60,413 nucleotides of DNA from positions 1-60,413 of the forward strand of contig NZ_JAERRH010000029.1 of the NCBI RefSeq assembly GCF_016741855.1. Direction: 5' to 3'. This document shows, one piece after another, positions 59,928 to 60,413 of the stretch. Below the pieces are notes generated by a model, which worked only from the letters and a program-made list of their open reading frames with translations, searched no databases and was not told the DNA's origin. Position 1 is the first letter of the stretch. The number at the start of each line of letters is the position of its first letter. The position numbers and the translations under genes were made by a program. Source of the stretch: Streptomyces musisoli. GTDB lineage: Bacteria; Actinomycetota; Actinomycetes; Streptomycetales; Streptomycetaceae.

Positions 59928-60090
59928 GTGGTCCAGCCCTGGTGGCCGCTGGCCGGCCTCGCCGTCATCCATCTCGCGGACGCCGCGATGTGCCTCAAGC
60001 CGGTCGGTGGCCGCAGGACTGGTCGCGGGCATCTTGTCCGCCCCGCTGGCGGTGCTGACCAGCGCCGCCGTCGTCTGCTACCGGGTCTAA
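59928..60090 (+). pseudogene. DoxX-like gene with internal deletion
   Basis: GTG 59928 (after GAAGGAG) opens with V-Q-P-W-W-P-L-A-G-L-A-V-I-H-L-A-D-A-A-M-C-L-K-P. The end reads in another frame as G-L-V-A-G-I-L-S-A-P-L-A-V-L-T-S-A-A-V-V-C-Y with a stop at 60090. The parts fit the two ends of a roughly 120-aa DoxX-like protein with the middle missing. Not functional. Confidence 0.5.
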
Positions 60091-60098
60091 TCGCAGTG

Positions 60099-60118
60099 CA
60101 CCGGGATTTAGCCCGGTG
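60099..60118. repeat. IS200/IS605 right-end hairpin
   Basis: CACCGGG and CCCGGTG form a perfect 7-bp stem around ATTTAG, about 70 bp beyond the TnpA homology. IS200/IS605 ends are subterminal hairpins of this type rather than inverted repeats. Confidence 0.55.
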
Positions 60119-60187
60119 GTGAAGCGATTCTGAGAAGTGCTCTGACTCGCGCTGTGCGCATGGGTCCGCACTGTCGATCTCAGCTTG

Positions 60188-60413
60188 GACGGGCCGGTTC
60201 TGCTGCTCGATGTACTGCTTCACGATCGCCGGTGGAGCCCCGCCGACCGACCCGGCGAAGTACGAGCCGGACCACAGCCGCTGTGCCCGCCAGTAGTGTC
60301 GGACCAGCTCCGGATACTCCTGGCGGAGCCTGCGGGAACTGACGTCCTTGAGGCTGTTGACCAGCTGGGACAGGGCAACTTTCGGCGGGAAGTTCACGAG
60401 CAGGTGGACGTGC
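60188..60413 (-). CDS. IS200/IS605 TnpA transposase, cut by the window edge
   Basis: The C-terminal part of a HUH single-strand transposase. The HUH motif H-V-H-L-L-V-N lies at the very edge (60404-60412), and the conserved tail reads L-R-Q-E-Y-P-E-L, H-Y-W-R-A-Q-R-L-W-S-G-S-Y-F-A-G-S-V-G-G-A-P and Y-I-E-Q-Q-N-R-P, containing the nucleophilic Tyr. No stop follows the normal end of homology; the frame runs on to 59711. The element is probably intact or nearly so beyond the edge. Confidence 0.82.

Noticed and set aside
1..60413. tRNA, rRNA or known riboswitch genes
   Set aside because: I found no cloverleaf-like or conserved RNA sequence by eye; a covariance-model scan would be decisive.

Overview
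This 60.4 kb, very GC-rich window looks like Streptomyces or a close streptomycete. The signs are dense GTG/ATG starts with GGAGG-type ribosome sites, several SpoIIE-type PP2C phosphatases, a WhiB protein, ANTAR, LuxR and OmpR regulators, and many insertion-sequence scraps. The concentration of broken genes at about 18-21 kb, 42.7-43.6 kb and 49-60 kb suggests an accessory region such as a chromosome arm or a large linear plasmid. That placement is inference. I saw no rRNA, tRNA or CRISPR array.

Region 1-24.7 kb holds metabolic and regulatory gene pairs: a beta-carbonic anhydrase, a PAS-SpoIIE phosphatase, an NmrA-like reductase divergent from a LysR regulator, a VOC protein divergent from an ArsR regulator, a two-peptidase operon (HAD-M28 fusion then M36), an old-yellow-enzyme reductase divergent from a TetR regulator, two further SpoIIE phosphatases and an alpha/beta hydrolase. 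These are followed by a mosaic of Mrr, ASCH and IS5-type debris around a GNAT gene, then an XRE regulator divergent from a zinc alcohol dehydrogenase and a cupin.

Region 25.2-34.9 kb is the most interesting part. A GAF-LytTR regulator and katG are followed by a promoter carrying a LytTR-like direct repeat, a cupredoxin-like protein lacking most copper ligands, a quinoprotein alcohol dehydrogenase with a lanthanide-type Asp pair, and pqqA-B-C-D-E. It reads as a self-contained PQQ-dependent alcohol-oxidation module: cofactor synthesis, enzyme, candidate partner protein, peroxide defence and regulator. A small mobile element sits between pqqA and pqqB, and the end of pqqE carries a frame-shifting tandem duplication.

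Region 35-42.7 kb has a MntP-like manganese exporter, then a tightly coupled operon (DedA, two PAP2 phosphatases, OmpR-type regulator, histidine kinase) preceded by two tandem palindromes. Two COG4705-type membrane proteins follow, both preceded by the same 11-bp direct repeat. Region 43.6-49 kb is a NarL-type two-component system divergent from a MacB/FtsX-type ABC exporter.

Region 49-60.4 kb is a gene graveyard: small secreted or cysteine-containing proteins, a membrane-anchored protein with an effector-associated-like N-terminus, a 9-bp minisatellite, an ANTAR protein, a WhiB protein, and fragments of SRAP, MurG, an integrase-like gene, a Tn3 transposase and resolvase, IS630 and IS200/IS605. 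An intact AraC/DoxX divergent pair lies near the right edge.
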